Part shown: positions 24,584 to 35,146 of the stretch, one piece after another | Layout of the letters: each line of letters begins with the position of its first letter | Position numbering within the stretch: position 1 is the first letter of the stretch | NCBI GenBank assembly: GCA_014529385.2 | Contig: CM043942.1 | Span: forward strand, 106,442,141 to 106,506,140 | DNA length: 64,000 nt | Reading direction: 5' to 3' | From: Adiantum capillus-veneris | Taxonomy: Eukaryota > Streptophyta > Polypodiopsida > Polypodiales > Pteridaceae | The notes under the pieces: model-generated | What the model saw: the letters and a program-made list of their open reading frames with translations, nothing else | Databases searched by the model: none | What the model was told of the DNA's origin: nothing | Position numbers and translations under genes: made by a program

Positions 24584-24745
24584 GACACAATGTGTGTGTG
24601 TGTGTGTGTGTGAGATTGAGAGGGAGAGAGAGAAAGAGGGGAAGGGAACATGAGAGGGAGGAGAGGGAAGGAGCATACCAGGCTCTCCTTCCTCTTCTTG
24701 TGTGTGTGTGTGTGTATGTGTTGGAGGGGGGGGGGAGGGGTTTAC
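24298..24745. repeat. CT, GT and G microsatellites
   Basis: CT runs lie at 24361-24429 and 24537-24583, TG runs at about 24591-24612 and 24699-24720, and a G run at about 24725-24740. ORFs here are Ser-Leu, His-Thr or Arg-Glu repeats made by these tracts. Confidence 0.95.
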
Positions 24746-24814
24746 CTGTTTTGCTAGAGCGCCAAAACTCAGATCTACGATCTGAGTTTTTGACACACTT
24801 GATTTATTTTTACC

Positions 24815-25015
24815 CCTTGTCAGCGTCGCTATGCTTGTTGCTATCAGCGTCGCATAAGCATATCGCTATGCTCATTGCTATCAGCGTCGCTATGCAACAA
24901 ATAGTATAGTGATGCATATAGCGACGCTTATAGAAACGAGCATAGCGACGTCGTGGATTTTAACATTTGAGCATCACACTTCTAGCGTCGCTAATATGAA
25001 AAACCTCTTGTATTG
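24815..25015 (-). repeat. CACTA family-I 5' end: subterminal repeats and terminal repeat
   Basis: Many copies of AGCGTCGCTATGC and TAGCGACG in both orientations lead to ACCTCTTGTATTG at 25003-25015. Read inward this is CAATACAAGAGGT, one base off the CACTACAAGAGG end. It lies about 1.7 kb upstream of the TNP2 start, so it is the 5' end of the minus-strand element. Confidence 0.65.
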
Positions 25016-25399
25016 ATATTTTGATTGCTTGCTTGTTGTCTTTCTTTTGAGAGCTCACTTTTTTGTTTTTAAAGAATAATTCTTCTATAAAACCAAAAGA
25101 AAACCTCTTTGTAATTGTTGGCTCTAGGAGCTCCACCCCCTGTTTTGTATGGAAAAAATAAGCTCCTTGTGCTTAATAATGTGACTTTTCCATTCCTTGT
25201 GTGCTCCATATTGAAGGACATTCATAACGGTTTTTAAAAACCATGGAATACGGTTGTGTAAAATATGCTTTAAATGAGTAGTACATTAGAGTTATACACA
25301 CGAATAAAATCAATGTTTACATAATAGAATGTGGTTTGTATATTTCTCTCTTAATAAAACTATAAAAATCAATTCATGTATAAGACAAAAATAAACATA
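25016..25399. other. No gene seen
   Basis: AT-rich flank to the right of the CACTA end. Some of it may belong to the decayed transposase copy that starts at about 25400. Confidence 0.4.
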
Positions 25400-25907
25400 C
25401 CATGTAATGTGTTAAGTTCTGAGATGACCAAGCTTCTTACATGCTTTTTTCAAAAGCTTGAAGTACAAGTCTGAAGTTAATGTTGTCCTCTTGGGTCCAT
25501 GTTTTTTTTAATATAGAAAAAATTTCATCTAAACATATCCATACCTCTTCTTTACGATTCCTTGCCTCACACGTGTGAGCATGATCTTTTACTGCATTAC
25601 GTAATAGCTTCCACAAGTTAAATCTAATCGTTGATTTTGAAACCTTTCCATGGTTTTTGATAGAAACCTTCCTGCTTTAACACCACCAATTGATGGTTTT
25701 GTCGGAACTTTATGCGATGTTGTTGACCTATTAGAGCATTTTGTGATTTTGACATGACCTCCATGAGTTCTATGCTAGAAAGGACTTCTTTGATTTTTTG
25801 AATACCCTCTTTTGACGCCTTTTCAGTTTTGAGCTTCCATGCAAATTGGATATACAAGTAAATTATTTTCTCTAAAATTTTGCACAATGCATGTAATGTA
25901 CAGACAT
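25400..25907 (-). pseudogene. Second decayed copy of the 774-residue transposase
   Basis: On the minus strand from 25907 the reading gives VCTLHALCKILEKIIYLYI, FAWKLKTEKAS, PSIGGVKAGRFL, FNLWKLLRNAVKDHAHTC, ARNRKEEVWICLDEIFSIL and LTHYM. These follow residues about 475-650 of the intact protein at 29965-32604 (ICTLHALCRIVEKIVHLYV ... NKKAEVWESLDKVFSY ... FTHYM). A stop and frame shifts show decay. The N-terminal part is cut off at 25908 by the terminal repeat of CACTA family II, and I did not find it to the right of that element. Confidence 0.85.
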
Positions 25908-27550
25908 CACTATAAGAGGAGTTGTTTATAATCGCGTCCATAGCCGCGGAAAAACAAAGGAAAAAGGAGAGAGAAAAATTTACCGGAGCGGCAATAATCG
26001 TGGCTATAGATGTGATAGTGCTTTCTCAGCAATAAACGCAGTAATAGTCACAACAATATACCCGCTGCTATTACCGCGCCTGCTGCCTCATTTATTACTG
26101 CGCTTATTGCCGCTACACACCAAATTGGGTGGCCCTTGAATGAGGACCTTCATTTTTGACCTGCATAAAACAATGAAACATCAATTGTTTTTTGGAAGAG
26201 TATAAAAAATACCAAAGAATTGAAATTAAATTTACTTTACCTTGACAATTTAAAATGCAAAAGATCAACTATTTAAAAAGGTTACAAGAAAAAGTAAATA
26301 GTTGTATATACATTGTGCCACATTGGGACTTTACGAAAGTTTGGACAAAATGTTTTTCTATCTAATCCTCCTCTATCTCGTCATTGTCCAGAGGCACGTA
26401 TGTTTGATCACTTTGATTCTACATAAACCCAAACTAAATTAAACAAGTATCAACAGCTTAAAACAATTGATACAAAATCACTTGTTTAAACTTACCGCTT
26501 GTAGTGATCCAACCGCCGCATCGAATTGCTCGCGAGAGATGTCATTGTTTTCAAACAACCATCACCAAGTATCAAATTATGTATGTCGCTCTCGATACTT
26601 AACCATCTCTCTGTTTGGTTGAGAGAGAGTGATACTCTTCTAAGTTAGCAATAACAATACCAAATCATCAACTACAATGTTTATAATCACCGATTGACGT
26701 TTTAACTAAATTAATCTTACATATTTATCCTTCCAAGATCCCTTGCCTCGTGAGCCATAGTGCGTGGGAGTTTGTCTTGTACGAGCCTCGCGTTGTTATT
26801 TGTATGATGAGCCCATAGCAGCTTGATCGCTCTTTTATTGAACTGCCCACTCCCACTCCGCATGTGCCATGTTGAGACTGTGAAAGTGGGGACTCCGTTC
26901 CCTGCCACTACCAAAACATGCGAAACCACAAGATCTGCCGCCGCTTCGTCTCTCATGGGGCTCGCTGCCCTGAGACAAGTGTCGACTGCGCTGCCAGAGG
27001 AAGTGCATCATCGATGTTCTGGCAAAGCAAGAGTTGAATGGAGTGGTGTAGGACCCTGTGATGCCATGGGAGTGGGACCTTGCAATGCAAGGGGAGTAAG
27101 ACCCTGCAATGGAACGGGATTAGGACGATAGGAAGGGTGTGTAGACTGAGGTGCCATTGGTGCGAGGATTTGTAGGTAAGGAGTCCCTCACTTCCCCATA
27201 ATGTAATCTACTAAGAAATACCATAGGTCGCAAGCTCCTGCGGAGTGTAGCGACCAAACAAATTCTGTATCTCTCGGAGGTATTAGTCTTGTAAAGAGAG
27301 AGCCCGTTGCAGTTCTTGATCTACGCCAGTGGAGGAACTTGAGAAGGGTAGGTGTAGGATGGCCATGCCTGCAATAGCAAAAACAAACCTATGACACTCA
27401 TGGTTTAGGGTTAAGTAGCCAAAAAAATTCTTTATTTCTTTGCTTGTTCTCATCGACTCAAGACTCGGGTCCACTGTAGGTGATATCAACCCGGGAGGGA
27501 GCCCACCTGTGATGTGAACCAACCAAAAGAAGAGCCAGCTGGCTGCTCCC
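25908..27550 (-). mobile_element. CACTA family II, copy 2, left part
   Basis: The terminal repeat CACTATAAGAGG starts at 25908. The subterminal TACCGCG/CGCGG region runs to about 26130, and the accessory gene remnant occupies about 26340-27500 on the minus strand. It is the inverted relative of 12600-15073 with an internal deletion of about 390 bp. The copia element inserted at 27551 splits it, and it resumes at 42904. Confidence 0.8.
26700..27522 (-). pseudogene. Accessory gene remnant of CACTA family II, copy 2
   Basis: Blocks matching copy 1 are present: ILHLPFSSSSTG (about 27365-27330), RDEAAADLVVSHVLVV (about 26955-26910), and the Gly-Lys-Trp-Lys-Asp segment near 26735. Frame changes and the internal deletion make it non-coding. 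Confidence 0.5.
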
Positions 27551-27634
27551 TGTTAGGAAATAAGACGTAGCTAAATAGATAATTGAGTAGATTACTTAAT
27601 GGAGAGAGACAGATTTATATACACGAGATTATAG

Positions 27635-27679
<45 letters not shown>

Positions 27680-28307
27680 CACGATATACGCGGTTCACCC
27701 AATGTGGGCTACGTCCACGGAAAAGCAGCCACTCAATGGATTTAGTACTTCAAAACAAGAAGTAGTTTACAAAGGGATTATACCCTTAATGGAGCTCCCG
27801 CCTTGCTTCACTCTCACCACCTCACACTCACCTTGTTGCATCAACTTCACACTATGAAATGTGTGTAGAAATGGCTTCCTTTTATAGGCCAAAATGGCTG
27901 CCCTCTCTTATGAGAGACAGCCATGTGTAGCCGCCTTTGTGCGAATAAGTCCAAATCGGACCCTCCAATCCGCCCATGTGTGGCCGCCCTTGAGAAGACA
28001 AGTCCGCTTTTGAATTCGGCCACCGGCCACCGGCCATTGACTTCCGACCACCGGCCAACTGACCGGTTGTTTTCCGACCACTTTTCGGCCGCCGTCCGGC
28101 CATAATATTCCGGCAAAAAAATAAGTCTCGGGGGCCTCCGCCCATGAGGCCTCTAAAGTTGCCCCTGATTCTTGTCCGTAAAATTTTTTGGTTTTTGGTG
28201 AGTGATTTTCCTTCACGCACGATGGCTTCTCCTCATAATGGGGGCCTTACAAATGTGCGCTTTTACCACAGAAAATTACAAGGGTAAATCAGGCTCCATA
28301 CTTAACA
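27551..28307 (-). repeat. Copia LTR (3' LTR in element orientation)
   Basis: Direct repeat of 42151-42903. It contains a (GA)n run at about 27641-27676 that is longer than in its partner. Confidence 0.95.
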
Positions 28308-28322
28308 ATCTCCCACTTGGAG
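28308..28322 (-). other. Copia polypurine tract
   Basis: The minus strand reads CCAAGTGGGAGAT directly before the LTR start TGTTAAG, the usual copia plus-strand primer site. Confidence 0.85.
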
Positions 28323-28367
28323 ACTGATCTCCAAACCAAACCTATGACTGCTTTCCATTCTGGCTTC

Positions 28368-29641
28368 TTATCCTTGAATGCCGATTGAAGATGAGCAAAA
28401 GATCAACTTCTCCTTGTTGACCACCTTTGTAAACATGTCTGCAGGATTTTCACTTGTATGCACCTTTCCTAGCTTTAGCTGTCCCTCTTCCAAAAGAGTG
28501 CGTATGAAGTGATATCTCACCTCAATGTGCTTTGTCCTTGAATGAAAGGCTGAGTTCTTCGCAAGATGGATAGCTCTTTGGCTATCACTGTACAAGACAC
28601 AATTGTCTTGTTTGAATCCAAGCTCTTCTAAGAATCTGTGAAGCCACAGAATTTATTTGCTTGCCTCCGTCATTGCTACATACTCTGCTTCCGTGGTAGA
28701 AAGTGAAACCACTTTCTGCAACTTTGAAGCCCAGCTTACTGATGTGTCTCCAACCGTGAACACATAGCTAGTAGTGCTCCTTCGAGTATCTTTGTCACCT
28801 GCCATATCTGCATCAGCATACCCTTCTAGAAAAATATCAGTTCCTCCAAAATACAAAGCATTTGTTATTGTCCCTTTTAGATACCTAAGTATCCACTTCA
28901 CAGCTTGCTAATGCTCTTTACCTGGGTTGTCCATGAACCTACTCACAACTCCCACTGCATGTGCAATGTCTGGCCTTGTCCAGACCATAGCATACATTAG
29001 AGAACCTACCGCTGTAGCATATGGAACTTTAGACATATAGGCTATCTCCTCTTGTGTCTTTGGACACATATCCTTTGTTAGTTTAAAATGACCATCCAAA
29101 GGTGTAGAAACTGGTTTTGCATTTTGCATTGCAAACCTTTCTAGTACCTTCTTGATGTAATCTTCTTGAGATAGCTTTATTGTCTTCTTCATCCTGTCCC
29201 TTGATATTTTCATACCAAGTATCCTCTTTGCAGCACCTAAATCTTTCATTGAAAAAGATTTGGACAGCTCCTCTTTTAGGTCTTTGATGTACTGCATGTT
29301 AGCAGTTGCAATCAACATGTCATCAACATACAACATTAGAATGATGAATTTCCCATCTCCCAAATTCTTCGTGTAGACGCAGTGATCCAAGTTGCATCTT
29401 GTGAATCCATGATCCAACATCCATCGATCAAACTTCAAGTACCATTGTCTTGATGCTTGCTTTAAACCATACAAGCTCTTCTTTAATCTGCAAACCATTT
29501 TCTCCTTACCTTTTACTTCATACCCCTTTGGTTGAAGCATGTAGATTTCCTCCTCTAAGTCACCGTGAGGGAATGCCGTATTTACATCCATTTGCTCGAG
29601 TTTTAGATCATGAGCAACCACAAGGCTTAAGACAAGCATTA
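28368..29641 (-). pseudogene. Copia pol: reverse transcriptase rest and RNase H
   Basis: Starting at the transposon border the reading gives VLSLVVAHDL, EQMDVNTAFPHGDLEEEIYM, GLKQASRQWYLKFD and the active-site box LMLYVDDMLIA. It continues with ATAVGSLMYAMVWTRPDIAH (about 29025-28970), then RNase H (YSDSQRAIHLAKNSAFHSRT, KHIEVRYHFIR). One frame is kept, with in-frame stops at about 28905 and 28650. The first part of the same domain lies at 39461 and above. Confidence 0.93.
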
Positions 29642-29668
29642 GGGGAATTTTGAGGTCACTTTTGTGCC
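29638..29668 (+). repeat. Left terminal inverted repeat
   Basis: ATTAGGGGAATTTTGAGG and onward is mirrored at the right end. The likeness continues weakly through TGTAGAGAGAGA (about 29682-29693). Confidence 0.9.
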
Positions 29669-29964
29669 CTGTAAGAATATGTAGAGAGAGAATATATACT
29701 TTATTTTAAAAATAGTGAAATGTTTGTTAAAAGGTGAGTTTGCGTCCTTTTTACCTCCACCGAAACATGTCATTGTCAAATCTTTCTAGGATCTTTCGTA
29801 TTCTAAAAAATACTCCCTCCAAAACTAACGAAAATGTCAGTTCTGGCCCAAAATTCAAAATTTCCAAAAGCTGAAACAAACCTTTTCTGTGTCGTCTTCT
29901 TCCTCGTATCTGCACAGCTTTTTCCTATAGTACTATCTCTAGCAAATACTGTTAACAGACTTCC
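29669..29964 (+). promoter_or_regulatory. Left subterminal region and probable transposase promoter
   Basis: AT-rich 300 bp before the transposase ATG with AATATATACTTTATTTTAAAA at about 29690-29710. No clear TATA box can be fixed. It is the only space available for that gene's promoter inside the element. Confidence 0.3.
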
Positions 29965-32604
29965 ATGAGGAAGAGAAGAAGCTTATACCATCTACACATT
30001 GAGCTAAATGAAGAATATTGTCCAGTGCACAAGAGAAACATTGATCTCTGGACTGATGGAAGATTGTATCCAGTGGACCCAATGACAAAGAGCACTCCCC
30101 CATTCTCAAATTGTTCATCTTTGATAAAATTTGTGGGTGATGGTCAAAGCGGGTTGCTGGGTTATACACAGAGTCTTGCAGCAGAGAGAGATATTCTTAA
30201 GTTAGAAGATCATTTGACCAAACAAATGATAAATACTCTTAAACAACAACTTGAGGAATGTAAAGAGAGCAACGAAAAGCTACAAACTCAGCTCAAACAA
30301 GCTAGAAGCAAGAATACAATGTTAGGAAACAGACAAAGAGAAAAGAAGTTAAAGAACATTGAAGCCTTGAGACGTGGTGGAGGAGGTTGCAGCAGGAGAA
30401 TCAGAGCAGCAAGGTATTGTTATTTTATATGATTCTGCTTATGTTAGGTTGTTAATCTTTTTGTTAAGTTGTATTGTGATTCTGCTCCACATTATTATGC
30501 TTATGTTATTGTTATTATGCTATTGTTCTTTATTAAATGATTAATATTCAATTAACTTTAATTTAGTTTGTTTATTTTGTTGGTGTCATTTGGACAATAA
30601 TCAGTTAATTTTGTACCTTTTGATTTAGGACTTTGCTACAACCAAACTCTGCATCAAACATGGAAATGGCAGCTAAACATTATTGTGATGTTTTACCTCT
30701 CAAGGTTGCCAAAAATATTTTCACAGAGAAGAAGTTTAAAAAGGCAAAGGAGCAGTGCATTGAGGTATTTTTGCAGAGCTCTTGCTTGGACAAGGAGGAT
30801 GTGCAATATACTATGGATAAGGTAGGCATTAGCAGAGATGGTTATAGCAAGCTGCTCAAAAATATGAAGTCAAGGTTAAAGAAATGTAAGGTCAGGTCCT
30901 CTTTGCTTCCAAAGCCATCCATTGTGCAGCAGGCAAGGAAAAAGATCAATGAGAGGATAATGGAGATGTTGGGTGAGCCTCACCACATTCATGGTACCTA
31001 TCATGGTAAAAAGAGGGATCTTCAATTTGACGAGTTCAATAATATTTTCCTTGACTTGAAGACACTTCAGAAGGAAATGATCAGATTCTATGAGCTGGAG
31101 CATACAGAAGCAAATGGTGTTGTCAGTTTTGTGATAAAGCTTGATGAATGTGAGATTGTTAAGAACAGAAAAATTGAGAGGATTTCCATAACTTTAATGA
31201 ACAGAGCATTGAAACCGAAGGATACCAAGTACTTCAGCGTGCAACCGGAGAAGAATGTCTGGTGGCTAGGTGCTTTTGAAGTAGAGAGTGAAGACTTTGA
31301 TGTTCTGGATTGGGTTTTCCATCAAACAACAATACCCGAAGTCATTAATGCACAAGAATTAGGGGAAGAGCTTGAAGTTGAAGGGTTTGGAAGTTACAGG
31401 GTGGAATGGCACATGGGAGGAGACCTTAAAACCCTTAAATGTATGTACAATGTCTCCAAAGGAGGTATGGCAAAGAGCCCTTGTCTGTATTGTATGGCAT
31501 CAGCAAAAGAATGTAATCCTGCAACTTGGAACAAAGCACCCAATAGGCATACTCAAGATCCAAACTTCAAAGCAGTTTTAAATATTCCACTTGCTAATGT
31601 CCACATATGCACTCTGCATGCTCTTTGCAGAATTGTGGAGAAAATTGTACATCTCTATGTGGGGTTTGCCTGGAAGTTACAGCCAAAAGCAGCTAGAGAT
31701 GCTGCAATCAAATGTATTGAAACGGTTTTATCAGAAATTGGCCTTCACAGTGGTAAGGTTAAGATTGAAACAGACCTGAGGAGGTCTTCAAATGGAAACA
31801 ATGTGCCTAGAAAGGTATCTGTTGGTGGTGTGAAGGCCAGAGCTTTCCTAGGGTTTCATGGCAAACTAGGAAAGGTAAATGCCAAGAAGGGTTCATCCAA
31901 TGTGAAGTATAACCAGTGGAAAGCTCTCCACAATGCCATCAAAGATCATGGTCTTGAAGGTACATCAAGAAACAAAAAGGCAGAGGTATGGGAATCACTA
32001 GACAAAGTATTTTCCTACTGTGATAAGACATCCTGGGGAAAAAATGATCTGCCAAATTTCAAGAAAGTGCTCAATAACTTCAGAAGTGCAATGAAAGATG
32101 CTTGGGATCAGGAATTCACACATTACATGGTAAGTTTTTTGTTCCTTTTTAATATGTACATACTTTTAGTTTGGAAGCATATGATTAATCTCATACTTAC
32201 TAATTATTGACACACTTTTACTTTGCCAGCATATAATTTACAATCACACTCCCTGGTTTGTAAAGAGATGGGGCTCCCTGTCCATATGGTCTACACAAGG
32301 CATGGAGAAATCCCATTATCAAGCAAGAACCAAGTTTTTCAAGCATACAAGACATGGAGGAGGTGCAGTGAAGGCAAACAGCTTGCTTGAGGTTTTCCAA
32401 TGGTTCTATAGACAAATATGGCATAGAACCAAATCAAAAATGACAAAGAAAGCACTACTGAACTCAGATTTAGCAAATGCCTTACACAGGAACAAGCAGA
32501 AAAGACAAAATTCATATAATAGTTCATCTGCAAATGAAAAATTCTTACAATGGCTAGCTACAAGAGAGAGACAAGGTAGAAAGTGGGCCAAAGTACAAGT
32601 ATGA
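29965..32604 (+). CDS. Transposase-like protein of the four-gene element (774 residues)
   Basis: Three exons, 29965-30413, 30629-32129 and 32230-32604, have GT-AG introns that keep phase and encode 774 residues. The N-terminal third has a CPVHKRN segment and a coiled coil (about residues 74-130). The core looks like a DDE-type transposase. There is an acidic residue in IKLDECEIV (about 322) and another in GGDLKTLK (about 415), then a probable zinc pair CLYC (about 435-438) and HICTLHALC (about 475). An acidic residue lies in STQGMEKSHYQAR (Glu about 676). The catalytic assignment is inference. Two decayed relatives in this window show it is a repeated family. The C-terminus is basic. It faces the next gene tail to tail with six bases between the stops. 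Confidence 0.8.
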
Positions 32605-32610
32605 GCAAAG

Positions 32611-34104
32611 TCAGTCTTTTGATGAAGGTACATCAACTTCACCCCTAAACTTCAGAAACTTCTGCTTATTGTAGCCTATCATTTGTCTCTTGAGGTCCCC
32701 AGAGTGGGCAAGCACATAGGATGCCATTGTTGCAAAATAACCAGCTCTAGAACCAGTAAGGCCAGGGAATAATCCAAAAATTCTGATGGCTTCCTCCTTT
32801 TCCACCAATATTAACTTCTCTAACCCTGTAGGAAGCTGATATGAACCAACAACCTTTGCAAGTGCTTTAATTGCAAGCATTGGCAGCAATGGTTCTCTTG
32901 TAAACATGTTATGGAATATAATGACAGTCTCTTTGTTGAGCTTCCCAATAAAGTGTCCCAAGCTCTGGTTCCTTCCTAAATTTAAGGGTCTGGAACCCTT
33001 CCCCCTGCCAAGGAATTTGTTTGTGTCCAGTTTTTCAATCTGCAAAAATATGTCTTGATTAATTGTTCAGCACATTAATAAGACAGGGCAAAATGGTCAT
33101 TAACATACCTTAGGAGACTCATCCTCCTCAAACAAGGCAGGTTCCCATATATCAATGGATCTAGTTGGCCTTACTTCATAATCTCTGGTATTTTCCTCTC
33201 CCATATGCTCTATTTTAAGCCTTTTCTGGATCTCATTGAACTCCTCTTCAGAAGGTACACCCTGTTGCTCATATCTCAGAACAATGTCCTGCACATGCTT
33301 TCCAACACTTGAGCTGTCAATAAAATTTTCTGCCTCTGTGTCCAAGACTGCTAAGGGGCAAGGTGAGTAATCAATAAATCCTATGTCATTAGATCCCCAC
33401 TCAGCCAAAACTGCCAAAGCATAATCTTCCCTTAGATCAAAAAGATGCTGAATGTCATTCAACAAAACATATTCCTTTTTGTTAACTTTGTATGTGGGAA
33501 ATCTTGCTGTGCAATGCAAAGGATCAACATCTTCATCCTCAATGTCAACATTCTCCACTTTAGTGATGTTTTCTGCTTTAAATTTTGCAATGTCCAGCAT
33601 CTCAGTGCTTTGTAGCTTCTCTTCCTCTTCATGGAACTCCATCTCTATCTCCTCTTTCTCCTGGTCCTCCTCAGCCTGGGAAATCTGCTTTGGAATCTCT
33701 TTGCCCTCTGGTGTTGGGAGTACACTGAAGAAAATGATAAGTCCAAGGTCATAATCTACCAACTGGCAATGCATATTACCATGAAATTTGCAAGGCTTTA
33801 TGATCTTTTGCCAGTCTGGATGAAGGCTTGACCACTTCTTTGCAATACATGTCCTTGACAAGCTACCTGCTTTGCATATATCAACAAAATGAACAAGATT
33901 GTCAAGCCTGTGATCTCTGATCAATTCTGTATATATCTCTTTCAAGTCACTAATTTGTGTAGAGAAGCCATCCACAAGTGCTTGAAGATCAAAGGCAGCA
34001 TTAAAAATCTGTTTGACACTTTGAAATCTTGTAAGTTCATTAACTTTGTAAAGAAAAGACATCAGCCTATCATCAGCGGTCTCTTGTATATCCTCTGTAT
34101 CCAT
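32611..34104 (-). CDS. Acidic protein of unknown function (474 residues)
   Basis: Two exons, 34104-33109 and 33039-32611, are joined by a 69-bp GT-AG intron in phase 0 and encode 474 residues. Upstream in-frame codons lack ATG before 34104. I do not recognise the family. Visible features are a helical N-terminal region (about 1-90) and a segment with Cys/His residues (CKFHGNMHC, about 124-132). A strongly acidic Glu-rich stretch (about 160-185) and further acidic patches follow. The C-terminal part, encoded by exon 2, is basic to hydrophobic (FGLFPGLTGSRAGYFATMAS, SGDLKRQMIG). An acidic partner beside a histone-like gene could be a chaperone, but nothing in the sequence shows that. The frame is fully open. 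Confidence 0.7.
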
Positions 34105-35146
34105 TATGACAATCCACAAATGCTCAGCTGAAAAAGAGAAAAGAGAAGTCTATCAAGACATTAACCACCCTTCTTTATATCAAGTCTACAAACAAATTAA
34201 AAGCATAAAATTGTCAAGCAAATTAAGCGCACAAATTAAGCGCAAGCAAAAAAGAATTACATAAAATTGTGACATGCTAAGTTTGTCACTTGCTATGCAA
34301 ACTTTGAGAAGTTAAGAGAAACTCGTCACTCACTAACTACGCGCATAGAGTGACACTTGGTACGCGATTTCCTATTGCTAGGAAGAGGTTGACGTCCACC
34401 AAAATCGTGCACGGGTGTCGCGGTGTGTCGCTTGGAGGGTTGGAGGCTTAAATTCGAAGCCTTGTGAATGACAATAAGCGAAAAAACGGGTTGGGTAGGT
34501 TCCTTTTATGGCCAAAAACGCCGCCTCGGGGGGTGTGCAAATCGGTTTTCACCTCGAAGTTTGGTCCAACGGCTAGTTTTTATGCGCCTAGGGACTTGCG
34601 CCATGCACCCTATATAAACCTCCTCAGAGCTCAAACTAAGCGCATTTTGAAGGAGGTTTTGAAGGAGGTCCACAACCCAAAACTTCGAGCGCTTTGACTG
34701 TCACACCATGCGCGATATTCGTAAGTGAGAAGACTTTTCCTCCTTTGTCATTTCGCGTACCGAGTTTCAAAGCAATGTGTTCCACTATGTCCACAAATGT
34801 GATCATGTTTACGATGTGTACCGCAATGTGTGCCATTATTTTCACCATGCATACAATATGTGTCTCAAGATGTTTAAGAGGTTTTCACCGCTTGGGACTC
34901 CCGTCACCCCGTGTGCGAATTTGGTAAGTGAGAGGACTGTGCTCCCTTCGCAATTTCGCGTACGAAGTGTCACCGCCTCTGTGTAATGCTCCGTCACCCC
35001 GTGCGCGATCACCCTTTGTGATTTCGCGTACGGGGTGTCACCGCAATGTGTTCCACTATGTACGGAAATGTGTGCCACTAAATATACATCGTTTACTTTT
35101 CTTACTAATTTTTGTTGTGTAACAATCATTCCTATCCCTTTTGAAG
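34105..35146 (+). promoter_or_regulatory. Divergent promoter region with three degenerate repeats
   Basis: This 1-kb gap separates two divergent genes. CCCTATATAAACC at about 34606-34618 is a good TATA box for the rightward gene. Downstream, a block of about 80-100 bp occurs three times with changes (about 34690-34800, 34897-34975 and 34985-35085). Each has a CATGCGCGAT / CCGTGTGCGAAT / CCGTGCGCGAT start and a TTTCGCGTAC core, and two of them share CAATGTGTTCCACTATGT. GTAAGTGAG after the first two starts could be a splice donor in the 5' leader. No other gene is visible. Confidence 0.5.

Noticed and set aside
24284-24909. Overlapping ORFs with SLSLSL and His-Thr repeats
   Set aside because: Microsatellite artefacts, open in several frames.
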